In this document: in pieces, positions 56,303-64,000 of the stretch
Numbering within the stretch: the first letter of the stretch is position 1
Layout of the letters: every line of letters starts with the position of its first letter
Assembly: GCF_001883705.2 (NCBI RefSeq)
Contig: NZ_MDEQ02000003.1
Span: forward strand, 370,613-434,612
Length of the DNA stretch: 64,000 bases
Direction of reading: 5' to 3'
Source of the DNA: Burkholderia catarinensis
Lineage (GTDB): Bacteria > Pseudomonadota > Gammaproteobacteria > Burkholderiales > Burkholderiaceae
Notes under the pieces: model-generated
Told to the model about the DNA's origin: nothing
The model's database searches: none
The model's input: the letters and a program-made list of their open reading frames with translations, nothing else
Position numbers and translations under genes: made by a program

Positions 56303-56926
56303 ATGGAAAACGAATCGGATCAGATGATGGTAGACGAAGCGCTCGAAGCGGAAACGGTCGAGGCGTTGCGCCGGTTGTTCGCCAACGATGCGACGCCGGA
56401 TCGCACGCCGCCTGCCGAACGCCGCGAATCGTCAACTATGATCGGCGAAGTGACTGATACACATCATCCCGATGCGATGGGCCGGATTCGCGTGAAATGG
56501 TTGATGGTGGATGGCGGCATACGCGAGCACTGGCTCGAATGCGTGGATGGTGTGAAGCCTGAAATCGGTGATCGTGTGCTGCTGCAATCGCCTGCAAATT
56601 GGCCGGAATACCTGATCGCCGGTCTGCTGAAGCGCAGGGGTTCTGGCGTGCCGGTCGAACCGGTTGTCGAGCCTGCAATGGCACTCACGCTTGAAGCGGA
56701 AAAGTGCGTGCAGATATCGGATGCGTCGGGGTGCCCGTTGTTGCAGGTGCGTGCGTCGCCGGACGGTCCGATCGTCACGCTGTTGAACCGGAACGTGAAC
56801 ATCGAAGTTGCCGGCAAGCTGAGGCTGAGCGCACAGACACTCGAACTCGAAGGCGGTCGTGGCGGCGTCGACATCCGGACCGAGGCAGACACCGTCGTGC
56901 GCAGCCGCTACGTTCGGCTGAACTGA
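56303..56926 (+). CDS. VgrG-associated OB-fold protein (DUF6484-like)
   Basis: 207 residues from ATG 56303 with GGGAGA upstream. The N-terminal half is acidic and helical. The middle resembles a gp5/VgrG-type OB fold (MIGEVTDTHHPDAMGRIRVKWLMVDGG, GDRVLLQSPANWPEYLIAGLL). The end is beta-rich with VNIEVAGKLRLSAQTLELEGG, like the start of a VgrG beta-helix. I associate it with DUF6484 proteins found between vgrG and rhs in Burkholderia, from memory. It may be a spike or adaptor subunit. Confidence 0.65.
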   Translation: MENESDQMMVDEALEAETVEALRRLFANDATPDRTPPAERRESSTMIGEVTDTHHPDAMGRIRVKWLMVDGGIREHWLECVDGVKPEIGDRVLLQSPANWPEYLIAGLLKRRGSGVPVEPVVEPAMALTLEAEKCVQISDASGCPLLQVRASPDGPIVTLLNRNVNIEVAGKLRLSAQTLELEGGRGGVDIRTEADTVVRSRYVRLN

Positions 56927-56943
56927 AAAGGCGGCCTGACGTC

Positions 56944-58242
56944 ATGCATCGTGAGTTCTCCGCCATCGAATCGTCGATCGAAGCGTTCATCGAGCAGCCC
57001 GACGATCCAACGCTGTTGCTCGAAGCGACCGATAACGACGTTGTCCCTGTTCTGAAAATGATGCAATCGCTCGACGAGCGCGTTGGCGATGCGATCTTCC
57101 TGATCTTCCCGTTTCCATGTGATGCGGCCGAAGCGTATCTCCAGACTTGCATGGAGAGGCTCGCCCGTCAGATCGATGAAGAGAGTTGCACGCGTGTCGA
57201 ACGCGGCGAAGCGGGCTGGTCGCCGTTGCCGCTGACGTGTACCGATCCGAGACACGCGCCGGCGCAGCGGCTGCGGGATGCCGTCATGCACGTTCACACG
57301 CTGATGCCGGCAGGCACCAAGGTCGTTTGGGCCTGGCTGCCATCACCGATGGGCGACTTCGGCGGCTTCGCGAAGATGGTGTTGCAATGCCTCGCACTGA
57401 GCGGCTTTGAAGACTGGATGGAAGGGCACCGGTTCTGCATCCGCGACGACCGGAAGCATCCGTGCCTGATTCCGCTCGCTCGCGATAAAAAGGCAGAACA
57501 TGTGTTGATCCTGCAGGTGGATTTCTCGTCCGAGAAGGCGACCCGCCATCTGGTCGACATCGCGAACGATGCGGCGCACCCCATCGAGCAGCGTATGGGG
57601 GCCTTGATGCAGATTGCCGGGATCGATCTTGCGCATGGCAGGCTGCCCGAAGCACAGCGCAAGTATTACGCGCTCTTTTCGTTTCATGCGGAGCGAAAGG
57701 ATTCGACGGGTTGCGCAGTCGCGTTGCACGGCTTGGGCGATGTGGCGTTGCGCCACGGATCGCCGAGCGATGCCCGGGACTGGTACGTGCGCGCACTTCC
57801 TGCCGCGCTCGATGGCCGCAATCTGCTGGTCGTGCTCAATGCGCTGATGGCGACCGGAAGCTGCTGCAGCACGCTCGGCGAACATGCGAAGGCGGCGACC
57901 TATTTCGATCTCGCGAGCGGTGCCGCCGGCAGGTTGATGCTCGTGCATACGAAGATCGAGGCGATGGAGAAGGGCGGTGTCGCATTGCTTGCGTGCGGCA
58001 AGGCTGCGGAAGCCGCGAAGAGCTGGATCGATGCGAAGGGATTGTGCGAGCAGTTCGGTTGCGAACGACAGCGCATCAGCGTGCTGGATCGGCTCGTGTC
58101 GCTTTATGGAAATGCCGGGCTGAAAACCGAGGCGAGGGCGTACGAGCTGGAAAAGGATCCCCTTTACATGGCTCGCCTGCGGGAAGTCGCGGCGCCGGCT
58201 GCGCACGATGCGGCGGCCGAATATGAGCGAGCACGCCAATGA
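56944..58242 (+). CDS. TPR-like protein coupled to the Rhs toxin, possible adaptor/chaperone
   Basis: 432 residues, ATG 56944. An N-terminal domain (1-185) with several tryptophans and no match I can name is followed by about five TPR-like helical repeats (QRMGALMQIAGIDLAHGRLPEAQRKYYAL, ALHGLGDVALRHGSPSDARDWYVRAL, ALMATGSCCSTLGEHAKAATYF). Its stop overlaps the rhs ATG by 4 bp. T6SS Rhs effectors usually need a dedicated adaptor (Eag, DUF4123, DUF2169); none of those is present, so this protein is a candidate for that role. That is inference. Confidence 0.7.
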   Translation: MHREFSAIESSIEAFIEQPDDPTLLLEATDNDVVPVLKMMQSLDERVGDAIFLIFPFPCDAAEAYLQTCMERLARQIDEESCTRVERGEAGWSPLPLTCTDPRHAPAQRLRDAVMHVHTLMPAGTKVVWAWLPSPMGDFGGFAKMVLQCLALSGFEDWMEGHRFCIRDDRKHPCLIPLARDKKAEHVLILQVDFSSEKATRHLVDIANDAAHPIEQRMGALMQIAGIDLAHGRLPEAQRKYYALFSFHAERKDSTGCAVALHGLGDVALRHGSPSDARDWYVRALPAALDGRNLLVVLNALMATGSCCSTLGEHAKAATYFDLASGAAGRLMLVHTKIEAMEKGGVALLACGKAAEAAKSWIDAKGLCEQFGCERQRISVLDRLVSLYGNAGLKTEARAYELEKDPLYMARLREVAAPAAHDAAAEYERARQ

Positions 58243-61200
58243 GTGAATCCGAAAGCCGCCTGACGCGTGCATCAGAGTCGTCCGAAAGCCATGCAACGCA
58301 ATCGGAAGCCAAGGCGGACACTGCGTGCGACTCCCTGCTCGATACGGTCAAGTCGACCTTCGATCCGTTCAAGGAGACGTTCTCGTCGGACGGTAGCGTA
58401 CTGCATCACGTCAGCGCAGCCGTGAATTCACTCGCGTCATTGCAGGGCATGCCATCGCAGTTGCTCAACACCGGCATCGCGCAGATCCCGCTGCTCGACA
58501 AAGTACCGGGGATGCCGGCAGCCACCATCGGTGTTCCTCATCTCGGTACGCCGCATGCGCATAGTCATCCTCCGAGTAACGGCTTCCCTTTGCCGAGTGC
58601 CGGCATGACGATCGGCAGCGGCTGCCTGAGCGTGTTGATCGGCGGCATCCCGGCCGCCCGGGTGCTGGACATTGGCTTCGCGCCGACTTGCGGCGGACTG
58701 ACGCCATACTTCGACATCCAGACGGGGTCGAGCAATACCTTCATCGGCGGAATGCGTGCCGCGCGCATGGGCATCGACATGACGCGACACTGCAATCCGA
58801 TGGGGCATGTGGGGAAGTCGGGCGGCGAAGCGGCGAGCGCTGCGGAGAAAAGCGAGGAGGTGGCGAGCGAGGCTGCTCAGGTGACGGGCCGGGCGAAGGC
58901 GCTGGGGCGGGCGGGCAAGGCATGGTCGGTTGGTAACGCGGCGGTCGGGCCGGCGTCGGGGGCGGCGACAGCTGCGAGTGACATCAAGCATCACGAGGTC
59001 TTGGCGGCCGCGATGACGGCTGCGCAGACGGCTGCCGATCTCGCTTTCATGATGCTCAGCAATCTGATGGGCAAGGATCCCGGTATCGAGCCGAGTATGG
59101 GTACGCTGCTTTTGGGTGATCCGACGGTGCTGATCGGTGGGTTTCCGCTGCCGGACTCGCAAATGATGTGGCATGGGGCGAAGCATGGGATCGGGAAGAA
59201 GGTGCGGCCGAAGTTGCCGAAATTGGGACAGGAGCTGACATGTGAGTTTTTTGGGGAACCCATCAGCGCCGTCACCGGTGAGGTCAAGAACGACTTCACG
59301 GACTACGAGACTGACATAACTCTGCCGTTCAAATGGAGGCGTCACTACTGCAGCGGCTGGAACACGCGGAATGGTGCACTGGGATATGGATTCCGGCACG
59401 CCTGGCAACACGAGTTGCAATTGCTGCGCACGCGAGCGATCTACACCGATCCGCGTGGATCCGAGTACGTGTTCATCAGAAACTCGGATGGCACGTACGG
59501 TGGCTGCTGTCTCGGCTACGAGCTCGAACAGCTCGACGGTGTGCGGTTCACTGTCAGCCATGAGGTGGAAGGAACCACAGAGTTCGCGCGGGACACAATA
59601 AGCAATCAGTCGGCCCGCTGCGTCGGGCATATGCGCGGCAAAACGCGCAGCGTCCTGCACTGTAGCGACGATGGGCGCCTCCAGCGGATTTCGCAAACCG
59701 ACGAGCGAGGTCAGACCCGGCGGGTAATCGGATTCGGATATGACCGGTTCGGACGGATATTCGAAGTTATGCTAACAGACGTCGATGGTCGAATGATTCG
59801 TATCGCCCAGTACGAATACGACGTGAACAGTTGCCTGACCGGTTTCCGCAACGCACTTGATGCAATGTCGGTGTGCGAATACGACTCGCAGCGCAGAATC
59901 ATGCGTCTGATCGATGCAAACAAGTATTCGTTCTTCTATTGCTACGACAGTGAAGGTCGTTGTCTCGATAGTACGGGACAGGACGGGATGTGGCGAGTCC
60001 AGTTTAAGTACCAACCTGGGCGGACGATCGTTACTGAAGCAGACGGGGGCAAATGGACGGTCATATACAACGAAATGGGGACAATCTCCCAAGTCGTTGA
60101 CCCGTATGGCGGAACAACCGAGTACGTGCTCGACCAGTTTGGGACGATCGTCAAGGAAATCGACTCGGGTGAGCGCGTATTGCGATGGCTTTACAACGCA
60201 CGCGACAGGAACACGAGTCGGATAGACCGCTGGGGATATATCTGGCCAGTCAAAGACGATGCCCCAGTCTTACCGAATCCGTTGGGGCGCACCATATCCG
60301 GCGTCCCGATGGACCTGCAATGGGGCAACGTTACGCGTGCTTGGTTGCCCGATACGCTCATTCTTCCGTCCGAAGTAGCTTCGATGGCAGCATCAACGTA
60401 CGCTCCTGCGCCCCCGGCACTCAAGCCATCCGAGCAACGTGACGCAGCGGGACGTGTAATCACCCGAATCGACGAACATGGTCGAACCGAATGCTTCCGG
60501 CATGACGCTGCCGGAAATTTGCTGCTGCGCCGTGACTGTGACGGGCGAGACTACCACTACAGTTCTGTATCGTGGAATTTGCGCCAAAGCGAAACCGACC
60601 CATTGGACAGTACGGTCCAGTATCGATATACGCCGAAACGCAAAATCGCGGCCATCGTCGACGCTAACGGCAATGAAAGTACCTACACCTACGACCTCAA
60701 GGATCGCATTACTAGCGTCCGCCGTCATGGGGTACTGCGCGAAACGTACACGTACGATGCAGGCGATCGGCTCGTCGAAAAATGTGATGGTGCCGGAAAT
60801 GTGCTCTTGCGCTTTGAGGTCGGTGACAACGGTCTCTACAGCAAGCGCCTGCTCGCGAGCGGCGAGATACACAGCTATGCATATGACGCGCAGGGGAATT
60901 TCACAAAGGCATCGACAGACTCCTTCGATGTGACGATCACGCGTGACGCGTTCGGTCGCCGCACCGGGGACCAACGCGACGCGCGTGGCGTTGAACATGC
61001 CTACGTCGACGAAAGGTTGGCGAGCACGAGTCACTTCGAACGCTTTCAGGTGCGCTATGAAGCAGTCGGTGCATACGATGTACTAATTCACCCGCCGGTA
61101 GGTGGGACCCAACGACTACAGCGCACATCCGACGGTCGAATCTTGTTGCGCTTGGGAAACGGCACCAGCGCGCTGTTCACGTATGACAGCCTCGGTCGAT

Positions 61201-62783
61201 GTACCGGGCGGGTCACCTGGTCCAACGATCGATCAATGGACCTTCATCGCGTGCAGTACCAATACAGTCCGACTGGAGAACTGCAGCGCGTGATCGACAG
61301 TGTGCACGGCACCACCGAGTATCAGTACAACGCCGCACACCGACTCATCTGCGAGACGCGCAACGGCGGAGAAGCGCGGCGCTTCGAATACGATCGCGGC
61401 GGCAATCTCCTGTCGATGCCCGCGTTGCGATGGATGCGCTACACGGAGGGCAATCGCCTGACGTCAGCACCGACCGGGGAGTTTCGCTACAACGACAGAA
61501 ACCACGTTGCCGAAGAACTAAACGGTGACCGTCATATCGGTTATCACTACAACAGCATGGATCTGCTTGTGAAGGTGACACGGAGTGACCGACATGATAC
61601 GTGGACGGCGGAGTATGACGGCCTGTGTCGGCGCATTGCCAAAGCCTTGGGGGGAGCACGTACCGAGTACTTTTGGGATGGCGACCGAATCGCGGCGGAA
61701 GTTGGACCGGCCGGTGATTTGCGGGTCTATGTGTACGTGAACGAAGCGGCTCTTTTACCGTTCATGTTCATAGATTACCCCGATGTCGGTGCCTCGCCAG
61801 AGGCCGGGCGCGCCTATTTCGTATTCGGCAATCAAGTTGGACTACCTGAGTGGATTGAGGACAGTGAAGGTGGTGTCGCATGGCGAGCAGAACACATTGA
61901 TCCATATGGAAAAATCGTTACCGAGACTGGAAATTCAATCGATTATGATCTGCGGTTTCCTGGACATTACCATGATGCGGAAACCGGGCTACATTACAAC
62001 CGATTTCGCTCTTACAATCCCGTTCTCGGCCGATATCTGCAATCCGACCCGGCCGGACAGTCGGGAGGCATTAACCTCTATGCGTATGCGACCAACCCTC
62101 TGGTTTCAGTTGACGTTTTAGGCCTGAGTCATGACCATGAACCAGAGAGTGACTCGACCGAGATTGGTAATAACGAATCTGGCTCGTCAACTGAAGCCCC
62201 AAAAACCAAAAATGCATCGCATGAAACTGAAAAAACTCAAAATCTTAACGATCTATTTTCTGAGATCGGCAACCCTCTAGTAAGCGAGCGCATCAACACG
62301 GACGAGTTTCGTGCAGGTGCATTAGAGGCCGGGTTGAAGTCCCAAAAAGAGGGTGATATACATTTAATTGATCTGGCGAATAAGGTTGGTGAATTGGGCG
62401 GGCGGTGGAAGGTATTCAATATCGCGCGAGTAACGCTCGAAGATGGAACGACCTTCCTGGTTGGCGCTCAAAGCGGCGGTGAAACGTTATCCCCGAGAGT
62501 TCGAAATTTCATGATCGAGAACCATATTGTTCCCCTCCGACGTGGGTGGGATAAATTCCACGGGGAGGGGAATTCGGTAAGCGTGGTTTCTCAGCACACC
62601 CCGCGTATCACAAGTGCGGTTCTGGCGCCAAACAAGCCGATGTGCTCTAATTGCGAGAGAAACGGAACAATATTCCAGGAGGCAACAGGAGTTCCTATCA
62701 TTGCAGCACCCGGGGTAAAATTTACCGGCAAACCGTCACATAGAAATACCGGGACCGAGCCCTGGAAAACATTTAAGTCATGA
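58239..62783 (+). CDS. rhs: PAAR-Rhs polymorphic toxin with C-terminal deaminase-like domain
   Basis: 1514 residues, ATG 58239. N-terminal PAAR-like region (about 80-190) with hydrophobic Ala/Gly-rich helices, a DUF6531-like start of the Rhs cage (RPKLPKLGQELTCEFFGEPISAVTGEV, about 325), and many YD repeats to about 1240. The core ends with the self-cleavage box DPAGQSGGINLYAYATNPLVSVDVLGLS (DVLGL in place of the usual DPLGL). The 217-residue tip (from nucleotide 62130) is AT-rich and carries HGE (His1441, Glu1443) and CSNC (Cys1469, Cys1472), the arrangement of zinc-dependent deaminases. Its stop overlaps an ATG of the next gene. Confidence 0.93.
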   Translation: MSESESRLTRASESSESHATQSEAKADTACDSLLDTVKSTFDPFKETFSSDGSVLHHVSAAVNSLASLQGMPSQLLNTGIAQIPLLDKVPGMPAATIGVPHLGTPHAHSHPPSNGFPLPSAGMTIGSGCLSVLIGGIPAARVLDIGFAPTCGGLTPYFDIQTGSSNTFIGGMRAARMGIDMTRHCNPMGHVGKSGGEAASAAEKSEEVASEAAQVTGRAKALGRAGKAWSVGNAAVGPASGAATAASDIKHHEVLAAAMTAAQTAADLAFMMLSNLMGKDPGIEPSMGTLLLGDPTVLIGGFPLPDSQMMWHGAKHGIGKKVRPKLPKLGQELTCEFFGEPISAVTGEVKNDFTDYETDITLPFKWRRHYCSGWNTRNGALGYGFRHAWQHELQLLRTRAIYTDPRGSEYVFIRNSDGTYGGCCLGYELEQLDGVRFTVSHEVEGTTEFARDTISNQSARCVGHMRGKTRSVLHCSDDGRLQRISQTDERGQTRRVIGFGYDRFGRIFEVMLTDVDGRMIRIAQYEYDVNSCLTGFRNALDAMSVCEYDSQRRIMRLIDANKYSFFYCYDSEGRCLDSTGQDGMWRVQFKYQPGRTIVTEADGGKWTVIYNEMGTISQVVDPYGGTTEYVLDQFGTIVKEIDSGERVLRWLYNARDRNTSRIDRWGYIWPVKDDAPVLPNPLGRTISGVPMDLQWGNVTRAWLPDTLILPSEVASMAASTYAPAPPALKPSEQRDAAGRVITRIDEHGRTECFRHDAAGNLLLRRDCDGRDYHYSSVSWNLRQSETDPLDSTVQYRYTPKRKIAAIVDANGNESTYTYDLKDRITSVRRHGVLRETYTYDAGDRLVEKCDGAGNVLLRFEVGDNGLYSKRLLASGEIHSYAYDAQGNFTKASTDSFDVTITRDAFGRRTGDQRDARGVEHAYVDERLASTSHFERFQVRYEAVGAYDVLIHPPVGGTQRLQRTSDGRILLRLGNGTSALFTYDSLGRCTGRVTWSNDRSMDLHRVQYQYSPTGELQRVIDSVHGTTEYQYNAAHRLICETRNGGEARRFEYDRGGNLLSMPALRWMRYTEGNRLTSAPTGEFRYNDRNHVAEELNGDRHIGYHYNSMDLLVKVTRSDRHDTWTAEYDGLCRRIAKALGGARTEYFWDGDRIAAEVGPAGDLRVYVYVNEAALLPFMFIDYPDVGASPEAGRAYFVFGNQVGLPEWIEDSEGGVAWRAEHIDPYGKIVTETGNSIDYDLRFPGHYHDAETGLHYNRFRSYNPVLGRYLQSDPAGQSGGINLYAYATNPLVSVDVLGLSHDHEPESDSTEIGNNESGSSTEAPKTKNASHETEKTQNLNDLFSEIGNPLVSERINTDEFRAGALEAGLKSQKEGDIHLIDLANKVGELGGRWKVFNIARVTLEDGTTFLVGAQSGGETLSPRVRNFMIENHIVPLRRGWDKFHGEGNSVSVVSQHTPRITSAVLAPNKPMCSNCERNGTIFQEATGVPIIAAPGVKFTGKPSHRNTGTEPWKTFKS

Positions 62784-62800
62784 TTCAATTGGAGGTTTTT

Positions 62801-63472
62801 GTGGAAAACAACGCTACCACCTCACCGATCGAAAATCTAAGAAATCGAGTCGATCGACTAGACCATTGGGGGCAATTAACTTTCGCAGCATTTTGCGCTC
62901 AATCCACGCTTAAAAATATTGACATTTATGAGAAAAGTTCCAATATTCCAAACGGATGGGGATTCGAGCCTCGAATGGACCCTTGGTTTTGGAATCGGAT
63001 AAAGAACCGAGAAACCACGTGCCCATTCAAATTTGAATCACTTGCGGAAGAACTTGACGGCGTGACCGAGTGGCTCTCAAAATTCCCGCTTGAGCACAAT
63101 ATAGAACCCGCCCCGAGCGATGTCATGTCCAATAGCGCTGTCTATGTATTTATTTCATGCTGCGCACTCTTTTCAGGGGAACCTGAAATTGGCGAATTGC
63201 TGCTGGAATTAAACGGCTGCCTATCGAGCAAAATAGACTATTACTACAATTTTTATCTTAAGATGAAATTTTACGACTTTTCAAAAGATAGCTTTGACAA
63301 AATCTACGAGTTCCCCGTATATCAAAGCGCCGTGAATGACCTAAACTGGGTTCTTGGCTTAATTGAATTGGATGGCAATAGCGGTCCATCGACGAAGACG
63401 CTGGGCATGATCAGAACGTATGCACAGAATTGCGATTCCTTTGTTGTTGATCGGCCTATGTTTATAGATTAA
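62801..63472 (+). CDS. Putative immunity protein for the Rhs toxin
   Basis: 223 residues from GTG 62801, which has GGAGG 5 bases upstream. An ATG at 62780 overlapping the rhs stop is the alternative (230 residues) but lacks a ribosome binding site. The protein is acidic, soluble and AT-rich like the toxin tip, with no domain I can name. Position directly after a polymorphic toxin is the standard place for its cognate immunity gene, so the role is inferred from context. Confidence 0.75.
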   Translation: MENNATTSPIENLRNRVDRLDHWGQLTFAAFCAQSTLKNIDIYEKSSNIPNGWGFEPRMDPWFWNRIKNRETTCPFKFESLAEELDGVTEWLSKFPLEHNIEPAPSDVMSNSAVYVFISCCALFSGEPEIGELLLELNGCLSSKIDYYYNFYLKMKFYDFSKDSFDKIYEFPVYQSAVNDLNWVLGLIELDGNSGPSTKTLGMIRTYAQNCDSFVVDRPMFID

Positions 63473-63757
63473 CTTTTCGACCAGCGTCGTGCGGACAGGC
63501 GCCAGCCGGCGTTGTGGGGGTGTCGTGGAGAAGAGGGCCAAGCATGCACAAGCGTTTTCGCGAAACAATCAGGTGCACCGAAGGTGACTGTCGAGAAGGC
63601 GCTGGGCCGCCGATTCGAGTTCTGAGGATCGCGTCTCTCGATTCCCCGAACGACTCAGATCCTCCGGAGAAAGTCTGATGCTACAGATCCAAACCACGGG
63701 GCATGCGGGATAGATTTAATTTTACATAACGTGAATTATCGAACATTCGGGTTGTAG
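63473..63757. other. Gene-poor junction between the immunity gene and the insertion sequence
   Basis: 285 bases with no convincing gene. One short frame ending at a TGA near 63624 (...KVTVEKALGRRFEF) could be the 3' remnant of a displaced gene, but it is too short to judge. The stretch probably represents a recombination scar between the Rhs cassette and the insertion sequence. Confidence 0.4.
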
Positions 63758-63805
63758 TGGCTAGATAGAAATGTCCGCTTTTGGCTACATAGAAATGTCC
63801 GCTTT
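63758..63805 (+). repeat. 24-bp direct repeat at the insertion-sequence end
   Basis: Two adjacent 24-base copies (63758-63781 and 63782-63805) start TGGCTA and end GTCCGCTTT, differing by one base (G/C at the seventh position). They lie 50 bases before a transposase start, as in the terminal region of ISNCY-type elements I recall from Burkholderia. They are likely transposase binding sites at the left end. Confidence 0.65.
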
Positions 63806-63855
63806 CGTGCCGCGTAAGCTGTCCGGCCGCCGGGTGTCCGGCGCCGGAGGCTGCG

Positions 63856-64000
63856 ATGGCTGCAACGGAGCGGATCACGATGACGATGCGGGAGCTGGAC
63901 CGGTTCAAGGTCATTCAGGACGTAGCCGACGGCAAGCTCAAGCCATGGCGTGCGGCCGAACGGCTGGAGTTGACGACACGGCAGGTTCGCCGGCTGGTCG
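63856..64000 (+). CDS. Transposase N-terminus, 3' end outside window
   Basis: ATG 63856 with CCGGAGG upstream gives 48 codons in the window: MAATERITMTMRELDRF..., then GKLKPWRAAERLELTTRQVRRLV. This is a helix-turn-helix domain as found at the start of ISNCY-type transposases (integrase-like DDE family). The catalytic domain is not visible here. Confidence 0.7.
   Translation, partial: MAATERITMTMRELDRFKVIQDVADGKLKPWRAAERLELTTRQVRRLV

Larger units (their letters stand above)
63758..64000 (+). mobile_element. Left end of an insertion sequence, continuing beyond the window
   Basis: It comprises the tandem terminal repeat and the 5' end of a helix-turn-helix transposase gene. The right end is outside the window, so neither its length nor its exact family can be fixed. 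ISNCY-like is the best guess from the repeat and the protein N-terminus. Confidence 0.6.

Noticed and set aside
63581..63625. 3' remnant of a gene before the insertion sequence
   Set aside because: Only a short frame without start, ribosome binding site or known homology; not enough to call a pseudogene.

Overview
The window is very GC-rich (only a few AT-rich patches) and carries an Hrp-type (Ralstonia/Xanthomonas-like) type III secretion cluster, a full type VI secretion cluster and a Mo-hydroxylase/cytochrome c/aldehyde dehydrogenase block. Gene order, codon use and protein families fit a plant- or environment-associated Burkholderia (Betaproteobacteria). The species cannot be fixed from the sequence alone.

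Region 1 (1-19.9 kb): Hrp2-family type III secretion system. A leftward arm (hrcU, hrcV, hpaP, hrcQ, hrcR, hrcS, hpaA, then sctD/hrpD5 running off the left edge) and a rightward arm (hrpB1, hrpB2, hrcJ, hrpB4, hrpB5, hrcN, hrpB7, hrcT) diverge from a 319-bp promoter region. They are followed by an AraC-type HrpB/HrpX-like activator and the secretin gene hrcC. Two divergent harpin-like genes come next; one carries a C-terminal phage-tail-lysozyme domain. I located five PIP (hrpII) boxes of the form TTCGB-N15-TTCGB, each followed after 30-31 bases by a YANNNT -10 element. They lie before hrcU, hrpB1, sctD and both harpin-like genes, which ties the whole region into one regulon. hrpE, hpaB and the translocon are not in the window and may lie further left.

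Region 2 (19.9-31.2 kb): accessory and metabolic genes. They are a Tat-exported putative lipoprotein of unknown function with a perfect 20-bp palindrome upstream, a NemR-type redox-sensing TetR repressor with two matching operators, a CurA-like NADPH reductase and an antibiotic-biosynthesis-type monooxygenase. After these come a 2Fe-2S subunit, a molybdopterin subunit and a tri-haem cytochrome c forming a periplasmic dehydrogenase, a succinate-semialdehyde-type aldehyde dehydrogenase with a strong terminator, and an APH-fold phosphotransferase.

Region 3 (31.3-63.5 kb): type VI secretion. tagH (FHA) and a small TssQ-like lipoprotein read left. From an AT-rich 633-bp divergent promoter region, tssJ-tssK-tssL-tssM-tagF-ppkA-tssA-tssB-tssC-hcp-tssE-tssF-tssG-clpV-vgrG read right with many 4-bp overlaps. 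The operon continues into an effector cassette: vgrG, a DUF6484-like OB-fold protein, a TPR-like protein, a PAAR-Rhs polymorphic toxin and a putative immunity gene. The Rhs C-terminal toxin and immunity gene are clearly AT-richer than everything upstream. The toxin has an HxE...CxxC signature suggesting a zinc-dependent deaminase fold.

Region 4 (63.5-64 kb): a gene-poor scar, then the left end of an insertion sequence (24-bp tandem terminal repeat and the first 48 codons of a helix-turn-helix transposase) that runs off the right edge.
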